Positions 44,871 to 57,120 of a DNA stretch of 64,000 nt are shown piece after piece. The position numbers and the translations under genes are program-made. The stretch lies in contig JBAIAA010000509.1 in NCBI GenBank assembly GCA_037893245.1, positions 248,001 through 312,000 on the forward strand, read 5' to 3'. The DNA comes from Crossaster papposus. Taxonomy: Eukaryota; Echinodermata; Asteroidea; Velatida; Solasteridae. A model generated the notes under the pieces. The model saw nothing but the letters and a program-made list of their open reading frames with translations. It was not told the DNA's origin and searched no databases. Each line of letters opens with the position of its first letter. The stretch's first letter is position 1.

Positions 44871-46195
44871 TATACATGTATTACGAAATGGTCAAATTGG
44901 GTGGTATTCATTAACAAAACTTAGCATTTCATTTTATTACCAATTTGTAAGCATTTACTAGCATATATTTATTAATTAAAAAAAAAAATGCTTTTACTAG
45001 AAAGTATTTGCTGACAACCAGAAGTATTCACTTGTTGCTTTCTTGCTAGAAAATATTGACCGTTTATTCATACGAAAGCATTTGATACGAAAGCATACGA
45101 AAGCATTTGTTCTTCATTAACGCTTAAAATATGCCTTTCCTTTTTGCTTGTTCTTCCTATAGCCATTTGCTAGTTTTTATTCATACGGCCCAATGACCGG
45201 ATGCAAGGACAACAACAGCATGACGTAAGTAAGTTTGATCGACATCGTGCGCTTGCAATACGTGCGCGGCACTTGCCTTGAACGGAAAACAAGAATATGC
45301 AGTGCATTCACGTTAGACTGCTCTTCGGCTGAAAATCGATGAAGAGTCCGTGCCCTCGGCTCCGGTATATCGTACTCATAACCTCGCCGTATTTTTAGCC
45401 TAAGCGGTTGAGTTAGACTCGAGGCTAACTCACCTCGAGAACGTGACTTCATTGAATGACTGAAGGTTGGTGATAGGGGCAAATTGGAGCGACGATTACA
45501 ATTATTACAACACTTCCGGGCAAGTAGGCCAGTTTGTTGTTGCACTTCCGGACCCCTCCGTGACCTTTCTATGGGCATTTTACACTGGGTAGCCCTTTTT
45601 CTTGCTATACTTTTTGACTGAATGATTTCCAAGTGTACTTTCCCCTGAGAAACATTCATGTTTGAATTTTATCTTGGCAATCCACACAACAAAAATGACA
45701 ACAAAATCTGTTAAAAATTGGTAACAACGAATTTTACTTATACGACCTTTACATCCGGATTTTCGTTCCTAGGTATCCTCGTTTGATCACGTTTGTTTTC
45801 ACATCGCGTATACTTGCGTGAGAACGAAATAATAACGACGCGAATATTTACCTACCTACGCCCAATGGATTCTAGATCGTTTAGATCACGCTTCAGTACA
45901 ATTCTTATCAATGATCATTTTAGATTTGTTTGTTTGTATTATAAATTGTGTGTTCCAAACGACAATTTAGTCTCCTATTCAAGTGTATGTTTTTAACCAA
46001 TGACCGCCACAGAATTATTTCATAAATGTTCATCTTTGTACGAGTGCTCCAATTTCCACATGTTTTGGTGGGGTTTTTTTTAAGTGAGAGGTTATTTTTA
46101 GGCACGATATTGGTCTTTCACTGTTTCAGTTTCCATACATTGAAATGCCAGCAACAATTTTTACAAAGGCCTTTTCAAACGCTTAGTTGTTTTAA

Positions 46196-46551
46196 AGGTA
46201 GGATACACCATTTGCAGATATCATAAATATTTACTACCAAATTATTAAGAAATATCTTACTCAATTGAAAGTAAATAATGATTCTAAGCATCCAGCCAAA
46301 TGATTGCACTAGATATCCTGTAATTATTTCAAAAAATATAAAACTAAATTCGCGATCGCCGGACGGCGAAAACAAAGTTAACATAAGAATAACTGCCCGA
46401 AGCCGGTCAAAAAAGAACGCTGATTTTTTATGATTTACTCGCCATGCATGATTATAAAACTTCAGACAGGTCAGTTAAACGATATTTACTATAAAATACA
46501 ACCCCCAAATATACCCATTCATGAAACAATTACCAATGGTGTATCCTACCT
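46196..46551. mobile_element. TTAA-AGGTAGGATA MITE, copy 3
   Basis: 356 bp between TTAA duplications; ends AGGTAGGATACACCATT and the complement; same central GCGATCGCCGGACGGCG stretch. Confidence 0.9.
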
Positions 46552-47396
46552 TTAAGAAATCAATGTACTATTTTTTTTTAACTCCGACTTTTACGCGCTA
46601 ATTTTTGTTTTCGAGAGGACCGGACCCGCCTTTCTACAAAGCTTGTGGGTGGAGATGCCGCTTCCTGTGAACTGGGGCGAGGCGGCTTTTGCGCCCATTT
46701 CCCCCGCAAATCTGGTGAGGTAGCAAAGCCACCCGTATACAATGTATTATACAAAAATAATGTAATTTTGCCGTATCTGCTTCGTTTAATTTTGCAGATA
46801 TCTGTAAAAGTAAAAAAACAAAGTCCCAGTTAAATTAATAATCCTTTCTGTAAACAGACAACAATGGACGAAATTTAATATTTAGCATTTTACGGTTTCT
46901 CTGTATTTTGCCTAAATAAATTGGTCTGTTATTAAGGATTACAAAATTTGTTTTTATTTTTTAATAATAACAACAATTTTTTTGTGATTACATTTTACAA
47001 ATTAACAGTTAAATGAAATAATATAAAGTACTGGCAACTCTGTTGACAGCACTTTTTCGGTAAAATCAGATAGCAACATTTTACAGTGTATAGTAAACAA
47101 AACTATAGTTAAGGTTATCGATTGGATGAAGCAAGGAGTAAACATCCTGCCTTGCAATGTGTTGGTAAATTAAATTAAAGTTATGTCAATAAGACTGTTT
47201 GTAGATGACATTATAGTTCCTTTTGAGACCAATATTTTGTACATGTGTCTTATGGGTTATCAGATCATAGCCGTTAAACAAATAACGCAACTCATGGACG
47301 CATGAAAATGAGCAATCTATATTTTAAAAAATATGACACATTGTGTAATAAATGTATTGGTCACTGTTTAACAATTAAACACAATCTTGCTATCAC

Positions 47397-47491
47397 AGTG
47401 TCGGATCTACGGGAGGGGGGTTAAACCCCCTTGGGCTGCCCAGTGAACATTTTCCGGGGGGGGGAGGGTAAAACCTAGATCCGCCCCTGTA
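47397..47491. repeat. Short palindromic G-rich element
   Basis: GGATCTACGGGAGGGGGG is answered by complementary AACCTAGATCCGCCCCTG. A compact MITE or hairpin. Confidence 0.6.
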
Positions 47492-47543
47492 TCAAACTGT
47501 ACCTTCCTGACAACAGACCAAATGCATTTTTACTTTTTTTAGG

Positions 47544-47711
47544 ATGGAGAAGACATCCAACAAATTAAGAAATGATGAAGATTTCTTGTTAACCTTGGAC
47601 CACTACATGCACGGCTTCAAATTACGCCACACAATTAGTTGTGCCAACGATGCTGATCACACTGAGAATCCATGCTTAGGATGTACCACAAGCGTAGAAA
47701 TTACAAATTAA
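47544..47711 (+). other. Candidate terminal exon (55 codons)
   Basis: A frame begins at ATG just after the acceptor-like TTTTTTTAG and runs to TAA: MEKTSNKLRNDEDFLLTLDH, then a Cys/His-containing end. No known motif and no partner exon. It may be a repeat fragment. Confidence 0.25.
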
Positions 47712-48104
47712 ATATAAACCCTGGAAAGTTAAGCTAAAAGATCGAAAACATCAATTCCTAATCGTAACGTAGCAGATTAACTAGATTGCAATGTTATGAC
47801 AACAGCGTCCACATTGAATGACAGAAAAATGAACTTTCCTTTCGTCTCTTGCGAGGAATTTTACGATTTTAGAACAAATCACAATGCTACAAATTTGAAT
47901 TATATACTGCGCACGAAACGAAATCAGTTGGTAACCTTTTTAAAGTGAAATTGAGAATTGAGTTTGACGATGTTTGGAGACGAAATTAAAATTCCTTATA
48001 GTCATAACGACTATATATAATTTGTGTGATACAAGTGCTGAAAAAACTGTGAAAACATGTTTTTATACTAATAGAGCAAGAAGATGTTTTATTTCTAACA
48101 GCTT

Positions 48105-48306
48105 TTACAGAGGTTTTTTTTTAGCTGGAGTATATCGCAGACCCGTGCGATGCAAGTGCACTGCATGAAGTCAAACACGGAGCAAAAACAAGAATTCTAG
48201 CTCAGATAACAATTACATTTTTGGCTCACATCATGAAAAAGATAAAACAGTATTTACCTGTTTGTTCTCCACAAAGAAGAAACAAGAAAAAAAGTGGGCA
48301 AACCAT
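48105..48306 (-). other. Candidate short secreted-peptide gene (two exons, 34 residues)
   Basis: Exon 1 (48306-48258) reads MVCPLFFLFLLCGEQT, signal-peptide-like, and ends at GTAAAT in phase 1. A possible exon 2 (48160-48105, acceptor TTCATGCAG) adds VHLHRTGLRYTPAKKKPL and a TAA in matching phase. In-frame upstream Met codons and a 97-base intron make this speculative. Confidence 0.2.
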
Positions 48307-48589
48307 CGCCTGATACCGGTGCCCTGGTTCCGAGTCAGCTGAGGATATTGTCGGTCTTGGTATTTCTTTCGCGAGGGGTGTCGAGGGCTGAAAATACCCG
48401 TCTGGCATCAAGCTATAGGTGCGGTCGATGCAACAAACTTCGGACATTCACGTCATCAACAGACAGAGCAGTGTGTGTGAGATGGGAGCGCTGGACTTTC
48501 ACTTTAAGACATCGGCCGACGAAAAAAATACCACCTGGTCGATACCTATGCCGTGATTGGTTTATTATACATGTATCACGAGTTATATA

Positions 48590-49640
48590 GTGACGTCCAC
48601 TCATTGCATTCGCTCATCAATTCGTGGTTTGTACGTTTTGTTAATTGTGAATTGACGTATTGGTCAACATTGGTTCAGTCCTTGTTTAGTCCCCTCGCTA
48701 TAATCGGTAGAATACACACATTGGCTCTCTTCGTACGCCCAACACTACTACAGTCAAACCTGCCATTGCGGCCACCTTACTACAGCGGCCACCTGGCTAA
48801 ACTGGCCACATTTGCTTGGTCCCAGTTTGATTCTTGTATAAACATACCATAACCATGCCTTGCTAATGCGGCCACTGCGTAACGCGGCTAGTGGCCAACC
48901 CATACCTGTACATGCATACATGATAATGTACGCTAGCCTACGAAGATGCTGCTGGAACATGTTTTGCCAGGAGAGGTGCTGGGTTTTTTTTAAGACAATT
49001 TAATTGAAAGCGCGAATCATGAAACCGTAAGGCGTGGACAATTTTTGATTGTTTATGCTCTGCGGTGCAACCTGAGACGATTCCCTGCGCTTTAACATTT
49101 TTAAACAAAAGGTTTAGCCTAAGTTGACCAAAATTGAGTTCATTTATTTACAATAATACTCTTGGTCTTGAAAATTGTATTCGTTTTCAAAAGTTGACAA
49201 CGGCGGTATTTTCAGCTCAGTACATTTCTTCTCCCTATTTTACAAAAGAATAATAACCTATTATGGAATAATTTAGACATGGTTATGTTGCGGTCAGAGA
49301 TTTTATGTTTGTAATGAAATCACAATTTTAGTATACAACGTTCGTGTTTTATCGTTGAAACGGGAGCCACAAAAATAAATATATGTTTAAACCATGTTCT
49401 TCCTTTTTGAAAAAATTCAGTGAAAAAAAATGTAATTTTTGAAACATACTTGGCCCTAAGAAATGTTCCAATCAAAATGTTAATATCATTAATCCTCATT
49501 TAATAAACAATGCTTAATTGATTATTTGTTGCCCCAATAAAAATCGTCGAAGCTGCGCGTGCGGCATGGGCAACCTTTACAATCTTGGAGATTTAGGGCG
49601 CGGCAACGTCAACATGCGACATGTGTACGCGTAATATCGC
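48590..49640. other. No gene recognised; GCGGCCACNTNGCTAA words
   Basis: At 48770-48895 several GCGGCCACC/GTGGCC words occur in both directions, as in a small degraded repeat. The rest is A-T-rich. Confidence 0.35.
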
Positions 49641-49895
49641 TGTTTGCAATGCGCCGTATTCCTGGTCCCATGAGGGCGCTGTAAGACGCCATTTTCTGGG
49701 TACCCAACACGGGTAAAATCGCGTTTAATGAAGTGGTTCAGTAACTTTACTTTTATCTAACAAATGGAATATTGAACAATTTTGATTTTGGAGCTGTAAG
49801 AATATGTAAACTGACGTGAATTATCTTCTAATCACTTTTAATTATACCCCAAATACCGTGAGAACAGCGCCATCAACGTTCAAAATACGGCCTAT
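49640..49895 (+). repeat. Dispersed 250-bp repeat, copy 1
   Basis: From GCGCCGTATTCCTGG through GGGTACCCAACACGGG to CAACGTTCAAAATACGG. The same sequence is found reversed at 56528. Confidence 0.85.
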
Positions 49896-50326
49896 TGCCG
49901 GACCATGAAACACAAAAACCTGAAAGGCCGTTGTCACAATAACTGCTAAATGTTTGTATCCTAAAAGAACAGGTATATTTATTAGTGCCACACCTCTGGA
50001 AGACGTAGCGCCAAAAACGGATCGTTTATTTTCCTTAAAAATTTCAACCAGCTGCCGATTTTTTTTCTCGACAGATCCATTTATATCTATAATTAATTAT
50101 TTACGAAAATTATGAGGCATCGTGTTGTATTTGTTATTTTAAACTTGTTGAAATGCAAATAATGGCCTCACGGAAGCATATACCCCTTACCTTCAAATGT
50201 TGTTGTCCACAGCGCACGCGAGTATGGTCCAGGGAGCGCTTGTACATTGCAGTACGCGCTGCGTATAGGCGCTATAGTCGCGGTATATGCAGCGCGCGCA
50301 CGTAGACCGCTGTTGCGGGCGCCCTC

Positions 50327-51113
50327 TAATGGCCCTGTCACAACAGAACGTTTTAGGCCAAAGCGCGAGTAGCGCGTTAAAAATAGTTGATACGCTGGCA
50401 AACGCTGAACTTCCACAGAAAAAGTCAAGTGGAACCGTGATTTCAGCGTGTCCGTAACGCGTTGATAACAGGTTCATAGCGTTCGCCAGCGCGTAAATAA
50501 CGCGTTAGTAACGCGCTCGACAACGACTGCCCAGCGCGTAAGTAGCGCGGCCCAACGCGCGCCAGCGTACGGCAACGACCACATGATTAGTTGTATAAAA
50601 AGCCGACGCGCTACTACAGTAATGGCCCTGTCACATCAGAACGTTTTAGGCCAACGCGTGAGTAACGTGTTGGAATTTCGGCAACACGCGGGTAAACGTT
50701 GACCAACGCTAGGCCAGCGTTCGCAACACGCTGGGCGCGTTACCCACACGCTGGAACACGCTGTCGCACGCTGAGGCAAAAATACATTTTTTCAACATAC
50801 CTAAAATTTTCAGTTACTCACGCGTCGAACGCGCTAGACGATCGTTACCAACCTACTACTCACACGCTGGCGACCCGCTGTCGTATTTTTACTATAAATC
50901 AGTGATGCGTTTCTCACACGCTGAGCGCGTTCCTCACACGCTACTCACGCGCTGACATACGCTGTGAACCCGTTATCAACCTGTATGGACACGCTGAAAT
51001 TACGGTTCCACTTGACTTTTTTCTGTGAAAGTTCAGCGATTGCCAGCGTATCAACTATTTTTAACGCGCTACTCATGCATTGGCCTAAAACGTTCTGTTG
51101 TGGCAGGGCCATA
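50327..51113. mobile_element. ACGC/GCGT-rich foldback A
   Basis: Left end GGCCCTGTCACAACAGAACG at 50329, right end complement at 51094-51110. Arms of about 150 bp share AGTCAAGTGGAACCGTGATT. Confidence 0.8.
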
Positions 51114-51425
51114 ACCAGCGTGTCGCCAGCGTACGCAAGCGTACACCAGCGTGTGAGTAGCGGGTTGGTAACGATCGTCTAGCGTGTTCGACGCGTGAGT
51201 AACGAACCTCGAACGCGCCGCCAGCGTGTGCAGTCACACGCTGGCAAACGCTGGAAATTGTAGGTATGTTTTCCTCAGCGTGTGACAGCGTGTCCCAGCG
51301 TGTGAGTAACGCGCTCAGCGTGTTGGTAACGCTGGCCTAGCGTTGGTCAGCGTTTGCCAGCGTGTTGCCAAAATTACAACGTTACTCACGCGTTGGCCTA
51401 AAATGTTCTGGTGTGACAGGGCCAT
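50622..51425. mobile_element. ACGC/GCGT-rich foldback B, interleaved with A
   Basis: Left end GGCCCTGTCACATCAGAACG, right end complement ending 51425. Its left arm starts inside A and its right arm lies beyond A. The interior is dense in CACACGCTG and CAGCGTGTG. Confidence 0.8.
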
Positions 51426-51426
51426 A

Positions 51427-51721
51427 ACGTACGCAGTAGACCACGCCATGACCTTCGAGTGGGCCGTCTTGGCTAATATCACTGCGAGAATTGTGTCGCA
51501 TTTGCATGCGCGTGTGACATTGCGTGTATACTCGCGTGACATAACATGCATAATCGCTGACTCATTGGTCAAGTTTCTGTTACGTCACGTAATTATGCAT
51601 GCAACGTCACACGCGCATGCAAACGCAACACAAATTTTGCTTGGAATTTTCCGAGCGATTGTGTCAGTTAGCCAGGACGTCCTATATTCAAGGGTCATGG
51701 CGTGGTCTACGGCGTACGTTA
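51427..51721. mobile_element. Foldback of AACGTACGCAGTAGACCACG
   Basis: Left AACGTACGCAGTAGACCACG pairs with the end GTGGTCTACGGCGTACGTT; arms of about 130 bp, with inner GCATGCGCGTGTGAC matching GTCACACGCGCATGC. Confidence 0.88.
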
Positions 51722-52649
51722 GAGGGCGCGATCCGCAATTAGGACGTCTTGAGGCCCATGTGCTGCACGTACTGGTGCTGCATCAACATTGCACGACTCC
51801 CAACGATCTTATATTTTTCTGTAGCGGCGCTACGCCCGCTTTATGATCTTTGGTTAAAACGCAAGACATGAAATTCACTGCGTTCCTGACGTAGTCCCGT
51901 ACCGGGTCGTATGCACGACCCTGTGGTACTACTCGTACGGTGGGCATGGGATGGCGTTCCTTTTTTAAAACCTGCCATCTTATGGCCTGCGTGTGACGTG
52001 AATCTGTGTGCTGATAGAATATAGATCCTATATTATTTTATTTTACCTTTTTTACTTTTACGATTTGTTTTTAATTTGGAAAAAAAAAACCATCAAAATA
52101 TTGGTACGGCTATAGCTGTACCTGCCGTACCGCTCTCTATACGGCCCTGGAATACACCATGCTTGAATTATGGGTGTATTTCGGATTTTTATAGGTTTTC
52201 CCCGTCAATTTCGGCAAAAGAGCAGCCAATTTAACCACAGCAAGTTCTATTTCGCGCGAAAATGAATGCTGCTAAAAATGGTCATTCCATTTCGTTTTAT
52301 CACTAGACAGATTTACCAAAATAACCATTCAATTGAACAATTTAACAAAACAGCATTCAAATTCGCAGGAGATTCATTGAGGCGTGTGTTTAGTCATTCA
52401 AATTCATTTTGTGGCAGGCATTTTTTGTAATTTGTGCAATCTAAAAAAGCACGCTCTGCTAAACCATAAATAAGGGGTTCTTTTTCTATGGTTAAACTTG
52501 TGTTTTCTTCAGAATGTTAAATGCATAAACACGGTTCACTTATTGGCATAGGAGTCCCTTTGCCGATGTACTTCGAAGACAAGCTTTCGCTATACAGTTT
52601 TAGTCGCATATTTTGTTGGCAGCTCGCGGGCGCTATATACGCAAAAGTG

Positions 52650-53515
52650 TCCCAGGTAGATCGAGAAAGGTTGTGTTGAGGCCTTCGAGGGAAATGAGCA
52701 AGACTACCTTGAGCTTGCGGTCAATTTGAACATCCACAAGTCCACAACAAGATCAATTGTTGCAACATTATTTGAGGACTGGAAGGCGGGAGACGCTGGC
52801 AAGAGGAGGAGCAACCCACAGCAAGATGGATGATGACATGCGAAACCATCTGCAAGGCATCCTTGACGCTAATCCCATCTTGGCAATTCAGCCCGTGAAG
52901 GCTAGTTTGAGTGAGCATCTGCCGGAGAAGCCCGACTGAGATTTATACTTCTACCATAGCCAGGACCTTGGATGGGATGGTGATAACATAAAACTCGTGA
53001 AGGACGTTCCTGATACAAGAAATTCCTCTGGAGTACTTGATCAACGCATCCAGTATGCCGAGTGGTACCTGTAGCATGGTGTTCTGGCGCATCTAGTCTT
53101 CATTGATGAAACAGGTTATAACATGGACTCGGTGTTCTCAGGATAGAGCTACACGAGGGATCGCCGCAAGACGAGTCGTGGACAGACAACGAGGGAGGAA
53201 TTGTGCAACGTCACCTTCGCGGTTTCGATCAAGTGAAGTCGGCTTGGTGCAGATTCGAGGAGTTTTTGGCGGACACAATTTAAGATTGAGCTGCAGTTTT
53301 CCCAGACGATGAATCCATACCTCATACACGACAAGCCGAGGCCTCATGTGCGAGCCGAACTTTCCGATGGTGCCGACCCAATGATCCAGCTGAAGCGCCT
53401 CCCTCCCTACTCCCCATTTCTGAACAGCACGGGGATGGCACATTCTGCATTCAAGATCGCAGTTAGGCGGACCCTAATTGGGTTTATACCTGAGTGGCGA
53501 CAACGTGTTAGATAC
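52650..53515 (+). pseudogene. IS630/Tc1-mariner-like DDE transposase pseudogene (copy 1)
   Basis: Pieces in several frames: the helix-turn-helix region (YLRTGRRETLARGGATHSKM), LVFIDETGYNMDSVF with the first catalytic Asp, a region reading HDKPRPH where the second Asp is expected, and LPPYSPFLNSTGMAHSAFK at the end. The last motif normally carries the third acid in PxE; here it reads STG, so that catalytic residue is lost. Stops and frameshifts occur between blocks. The element is inactive. Confidence 0.8.
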
Positions 53516-53783
53516 AGACAGACTGCCCGGCAAGCAGGTATGAACATGTAGCAATGAAGGGGCGAGCTCCTACAACAAGCAGCCATTCAGAGCGTTGATG
53601 TCATCACCCAAGTATGCAGTGGTACAACCATACACAAACATGCCAATATGTCTGGCCCGCCAACAGATTGATGGTTGAGGAAGACACAATAAGAAACCAG
53701 GGAAAAAACATACAGAAACACCAAAACAATAACAAACCTTATTTTTTTACAAACACAAACACAATAGAGTCAGTTAACCAATT

Positions 53784-53805
53784 AAGACCCCCCCCCCCCC
53801 CCCCC
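53784..53805 (+). repeat. Poly-C tract
   Basis: About 20 C residues following AATTAAGA, in the transposon 3' part. Confidence 0.9.
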
Positions 53806-54180
53806 ACTAAAAAAAAGAAAAAAAGGGAATATACGAAACAGTAATTGTCTGGTATTCGCATTTCTTTGTCGTACTTATTTGAATTCATATTTAGCGAAAT
53901 TGATTGCCTCTTTACAAAATTGAAAAAAACAAATCTGCAAAAGTCTTCAGTCGAACCAGCTTTGCTAAATTGAATGATCATTCTGCGTCACGAAAAAGAA
54001 CAACGATATGCTAAATTGAACACATTGCTAAAGGAATTTGAACGCCTCAAAACTAAATTGAATGCCCGAATTCTGAATTTGAAACACGGCAAAAACTGGG
54101 GAAGCAAAATTGCTCTAATTTGAACGCACGAAAATTAAATTTGTTGCTCATTTGCCGAAATTGACCGGGAAAACCTATAG

Positions 54181-54327
54181 TAAATATTTGTTAACTGACC
54201 TGTCTGAAGTTTTACAATCATGGATGCCAAGAAGAAAGCAAGAAAAACGGCGTTCGTTTTCAACCGGCGTCGAGCAATTGTTCTTGTTGTTCTTGTTTTT
54301 TTCGCGGTTGCCGTCCAGAGCCTGGGA
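54181..54327. mobile_element. TTAA-AGGTAGGATA MITE, internal fragment
   Basis: Matches the internal part of the family (TAAATATTTGTTAACTGACC, then GTTTTCAACCGGCGTCGAGC) but lacks the ends. It is interrupted by another MITE at 54332. Confidence 0.7.
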
Positions 54328-54331
54328 TTAA

Positions 54332-54720
54332 AGGGATCGTATACGTTTGGTAATTACTCCAAAAATTTATGACAATAACAACTTACTTGGTAAGAAGTAC
54401 AGCAGCTTTGGATAGTATAATGCATTTTTAGAAATTTTTCACTTCGAAGTACTGCGGTTATGGAAAAAAGATATCACTTTTTATCCCCCAAAAATGTGAA
54501 TCTGAGAAGCGTTACTGCAGTGACGTTTCTCCGATTGTGTATTCCAATGCAGATTATTCTTCCTGCGTGGACATAACCGCTCCAGATTTTTGGCAATATC
54601 TCAAAATCGCTACCACCTTTTGAATTGAAATTTTTACAGGTTAGTTTTATGGTATATATCTATAACTATATAGGATTGAAACAAACAGTGGGTTCCAATT
54701 ACCAAACGTATACGATCCCT
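54332..54720. mobile_element. TTAA-AGGGATCGTATACG MITE, copy 3 (nested)
   Basis: 389 bp between TTAA duplications, inserted into a fragment of the AGGTAGGATA family, so it is the younger of the two. Confidence 0.93.
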
Positions 54721-54744
54721 TTAAGCAGCAAAAACAAGAACAAA

Positions 54745-54830
54745 ATAATATAGGTTTTCCCGGCCAATTTCATCACAAATTATTTCAATTACATTAACAC
54801 GCATTCAAATTTACACATTTTCCCCTAATC
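54745..54830. repeat. Terminal piece of a TATAGGTTTTCCCGGCCAAT repeat
   Basis: ATAGGTTTTCCCGGCCAATT then TCATCACAAATTATTTCAAT. A second piece is at 57061-57120. The end resembles the IS630-like family but the interior differs. Confidence 0.6.
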
Positions 54831-56520
54831 CAATCTAATAACTAGGCTTCTTTTTAGCTAATATTGCATTGAATTTCGTCTTTGTGTACACATGATTTCG
54901 TTCTTTTCATTCAGTTTAGTTTTAGTCATTATATTTCATTTATAGGCATTCAAGACTACCTTTTCATCATTCTTTAGTTGAATTTCTACTACCTATTTAC
55001 AAAATTGATGAAATCCAATTAAGACTCATTGAAGCGCACATGAATTGTTGCTAGTTTTTGTTTTCTTTTTCGTTTATGGGCAATGAATTTCAACTTGTGT
55101 GTGTTTAAATTAAACATGAGTTGTTGCACGTTTATTCGAGGAAGCTGTATGGCAATAGCTCTTGTACTGGCACTTGAGTTGTTCTTGTTTCTTGTTTCAT
55201 TTACGTCCTGTGTTTTTCTTAAATTGTTCTTTGTGCTTTGTTATACCTCACGATTAAAAGTAAAGCCTGTATATACCCTGTATTTAGAAGAATGTAAAGT
55301 ACAGTTTGAAAAGTTATGGTGATAAGTTTGAAATGAAACCAACATCTTTCGCTACAGCCTTGTGATCATTTGCACTGGTCTTTATGTTTCCTTTATGCTA
55401 ATGTTCAGACCATGTCAAATTAAAAACTAACAACTGTTTTAAAGAAACAAAAGCTTAAAATTATTAGAAGGTCGTTATAAAATTAACCAAAATAAAATGT
55501 TGCTCTTTTCCTGTAGATTTCCTGTAGGTCCTATTCTTTAAGTTATATGTAAATTTCGCCTAATCGTTTCTTTATTATTTGAAATTAGATTTAGCCTTCA
55601 ATGTTTTGACGTGCTAGGTATCTCGCAATGCACATGGTTGTATATTGCTTGTTTCCTTTTGCGATCGAGGATCGAAAAACAAAAGAAAACAATGGGAACA
55701 AAAGATCCTCGAAGGACGGTTTCTTTGTCCTCGATCGGCAAGATAAGCGCAAAGCAATGGGGTTAGGTTTCAGTAAAGGAATAAAGGAAAACACAATAGG
55801 GAATCCTCGGTCGTAATGGCAATTCACGAACTACAGTACCATCTCACACACATTTTTCTTATTTTTATTTTTAAGTCCGAAATCCCATAGCGTACGCCCA
55901 ACTCGGATGTCGTTATGCAAAAGAAAATTTGCAAATCTGCTAGCGTTGACCATGAGCTCGCTATTATTAGGTTTAACAGTTTTGAATAGGAATACTAATT
56001 ATCTGCCGTAGGCGGCTTAAAATTTCTCCATACATGCTTGATCCTTATCAGATTGGTATTTCCTGATGCTGGAAATGTCAGATGGTGTTATCCGTGGTGA
56101 GAATGATAAAAGATACAAAATTGTGTATAACTGAGGAATCTCAAGGGTGCACTGTATTAATTATAGCATATACAAGCCTTACAACGTTGAATTCGAGTAT
56201 ATCCTGGACCATGGGCGATGCTTATATAGCCTCGAACCATATATGCGAGCGTAAGCATTGATTTCCTGGGCTTCTTCCGATTTTGTATGTTTTTTTGACA
56301 TTTCTTTAAAATAATATACAATCCACCCACACACTTTCAAAAGGTTAATAAGAACTTGTCTCCACTTAATCTGCTGTAATTTGTCTGCAATTTGTCGCTT
56401 CTCATTCAAGCCACAAGTTAACGCCTATATTAAGGTTCAGAATGCGTTTGAACTCTCAAAAATGCTTGGTTGGTTAAAACAGTTGGTTAGAAGTTTTTAA
56501 AGTTCTAAGTGTTACTCAAC
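54830..56520. other. No gene recognised
   Basis: A-T-rich. The only notable motif is GATCCTCGAAGGACGG with GTCCTCGATCGGCAAG at 55705-55742, which may be a short hairpin. Confidence 0.4.
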
Positions 56521-56527
56521 AATAAAT

Positions 56528-56778
56528 AGGCCGTATTTTTTAACGTTGAGGGCGCTGTGCTCACGGTATTGGGGGTATAATTAAAAGTGATTCGAATATA
56601 ATTCACGTCAGTTTACATATTCTTACAGCTCCCAAATCTACATTTTTCAATATTCCATTTGTTAGATAAAAGTAAAGTTACTAAACCACTTTAATAAACA
56701 CGATTTTGCCTGTGTTGGGTACCCAGAAAACTGCGTCTTACAGCGCCCTCATGCGACCAGAAATACGGCGCATTTCTC
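56528..56778 (-). repeat. Dispersed 250-bp repeat, copy 2 (reverse)
   Basis: Reverse complement of 49640-49895, including TGTGTTGGGTACCCAGAAAA and ACAGCGCCCTCATG. Confidence 0.85.
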
Positions 56779-56779
56779 C

Positions 56780-57000
56780 AATGACCAATGTTGGGTACAT
56801 TTTACCCAAGGTTGGTAAAATTTTGTAACCAACTTTTTAACCAACTATTGGTGGTTCACATGGTAATCAACGGTTGATTAAATGAATAAATGTGGTTAAC
56901 TTTAATCGACTTGTGTAAAATGACAATTACCAACCGTTGATTAGCAGGTGAACCACACAACAGTTGGTAAACAAAATTTAAACGTTAGGCAATGTACCCT
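56780..57000. repeat. GTTGGTAA foldback
   Basis: ATGTTGGGTACATTTTACCC and CAACTATTGGTGGTTCAC are answered by GTGAACCACACAACAGTTGG and GGCAATGTACCC. Related words occur at 34670-34800. Confidence 0.65.
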
Positions 57001-57060
57001 AGATTAGTCAAATTAGATAAATTCAAACATTGTTGGTTACAATGTTTACTTTTTAACTTG

Positions 57061-57120
57061 TATATGTTTTCCTGGCCAATTTCATCACAAATTAATTCAA
57101 TTTCATTAACACACATTAGT
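57061..57120. repeat. Second piece of the GGCCAATTTCATCACAAATT repeat
   Basis: TTTTCCTGGCCAATTTCATC and ACAAATTAATTCAATTTCAT match 54755-54810. Confidence 0.6.

Larger units (their letters stand above)
43810..46190. other. No gene recognised
   Basis: Includes a piece at 44050-44130 (GCTTCGTTCATGCAATTTGA CAATGG) related to the foldback in the ARL2 promoter region. A GC-richer patch at 45250-45560 contains a 160-codon minus frame without any recognisable motif. Confidence 0.4.
52192..54177 (+). mobile_element. IS630/Tc1-mariner-like transposon, copy 1
   Basis: 1986 bp flanked by TA (52190-52191, 54178-54179). Terminal inverted repeats TAGGTTTTCCCCGTCAATTT and the complement of its 3' end. Encodes a decayed transposase. 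Confidence 0.88.

Noticed and set aside
45177-45659. 160-codon minus-strand frame
   Set aside because: No motif, no splice partners, basic low-complexity composition; GC-rich patches produce such frames by chance.
48226-48447. Longer start (MSEVCCIDRTYS...) for the candidate secreted peptide
   Set aside because: It would bury the leader-like segment; kept only as an alternative start of an already weak candidate.
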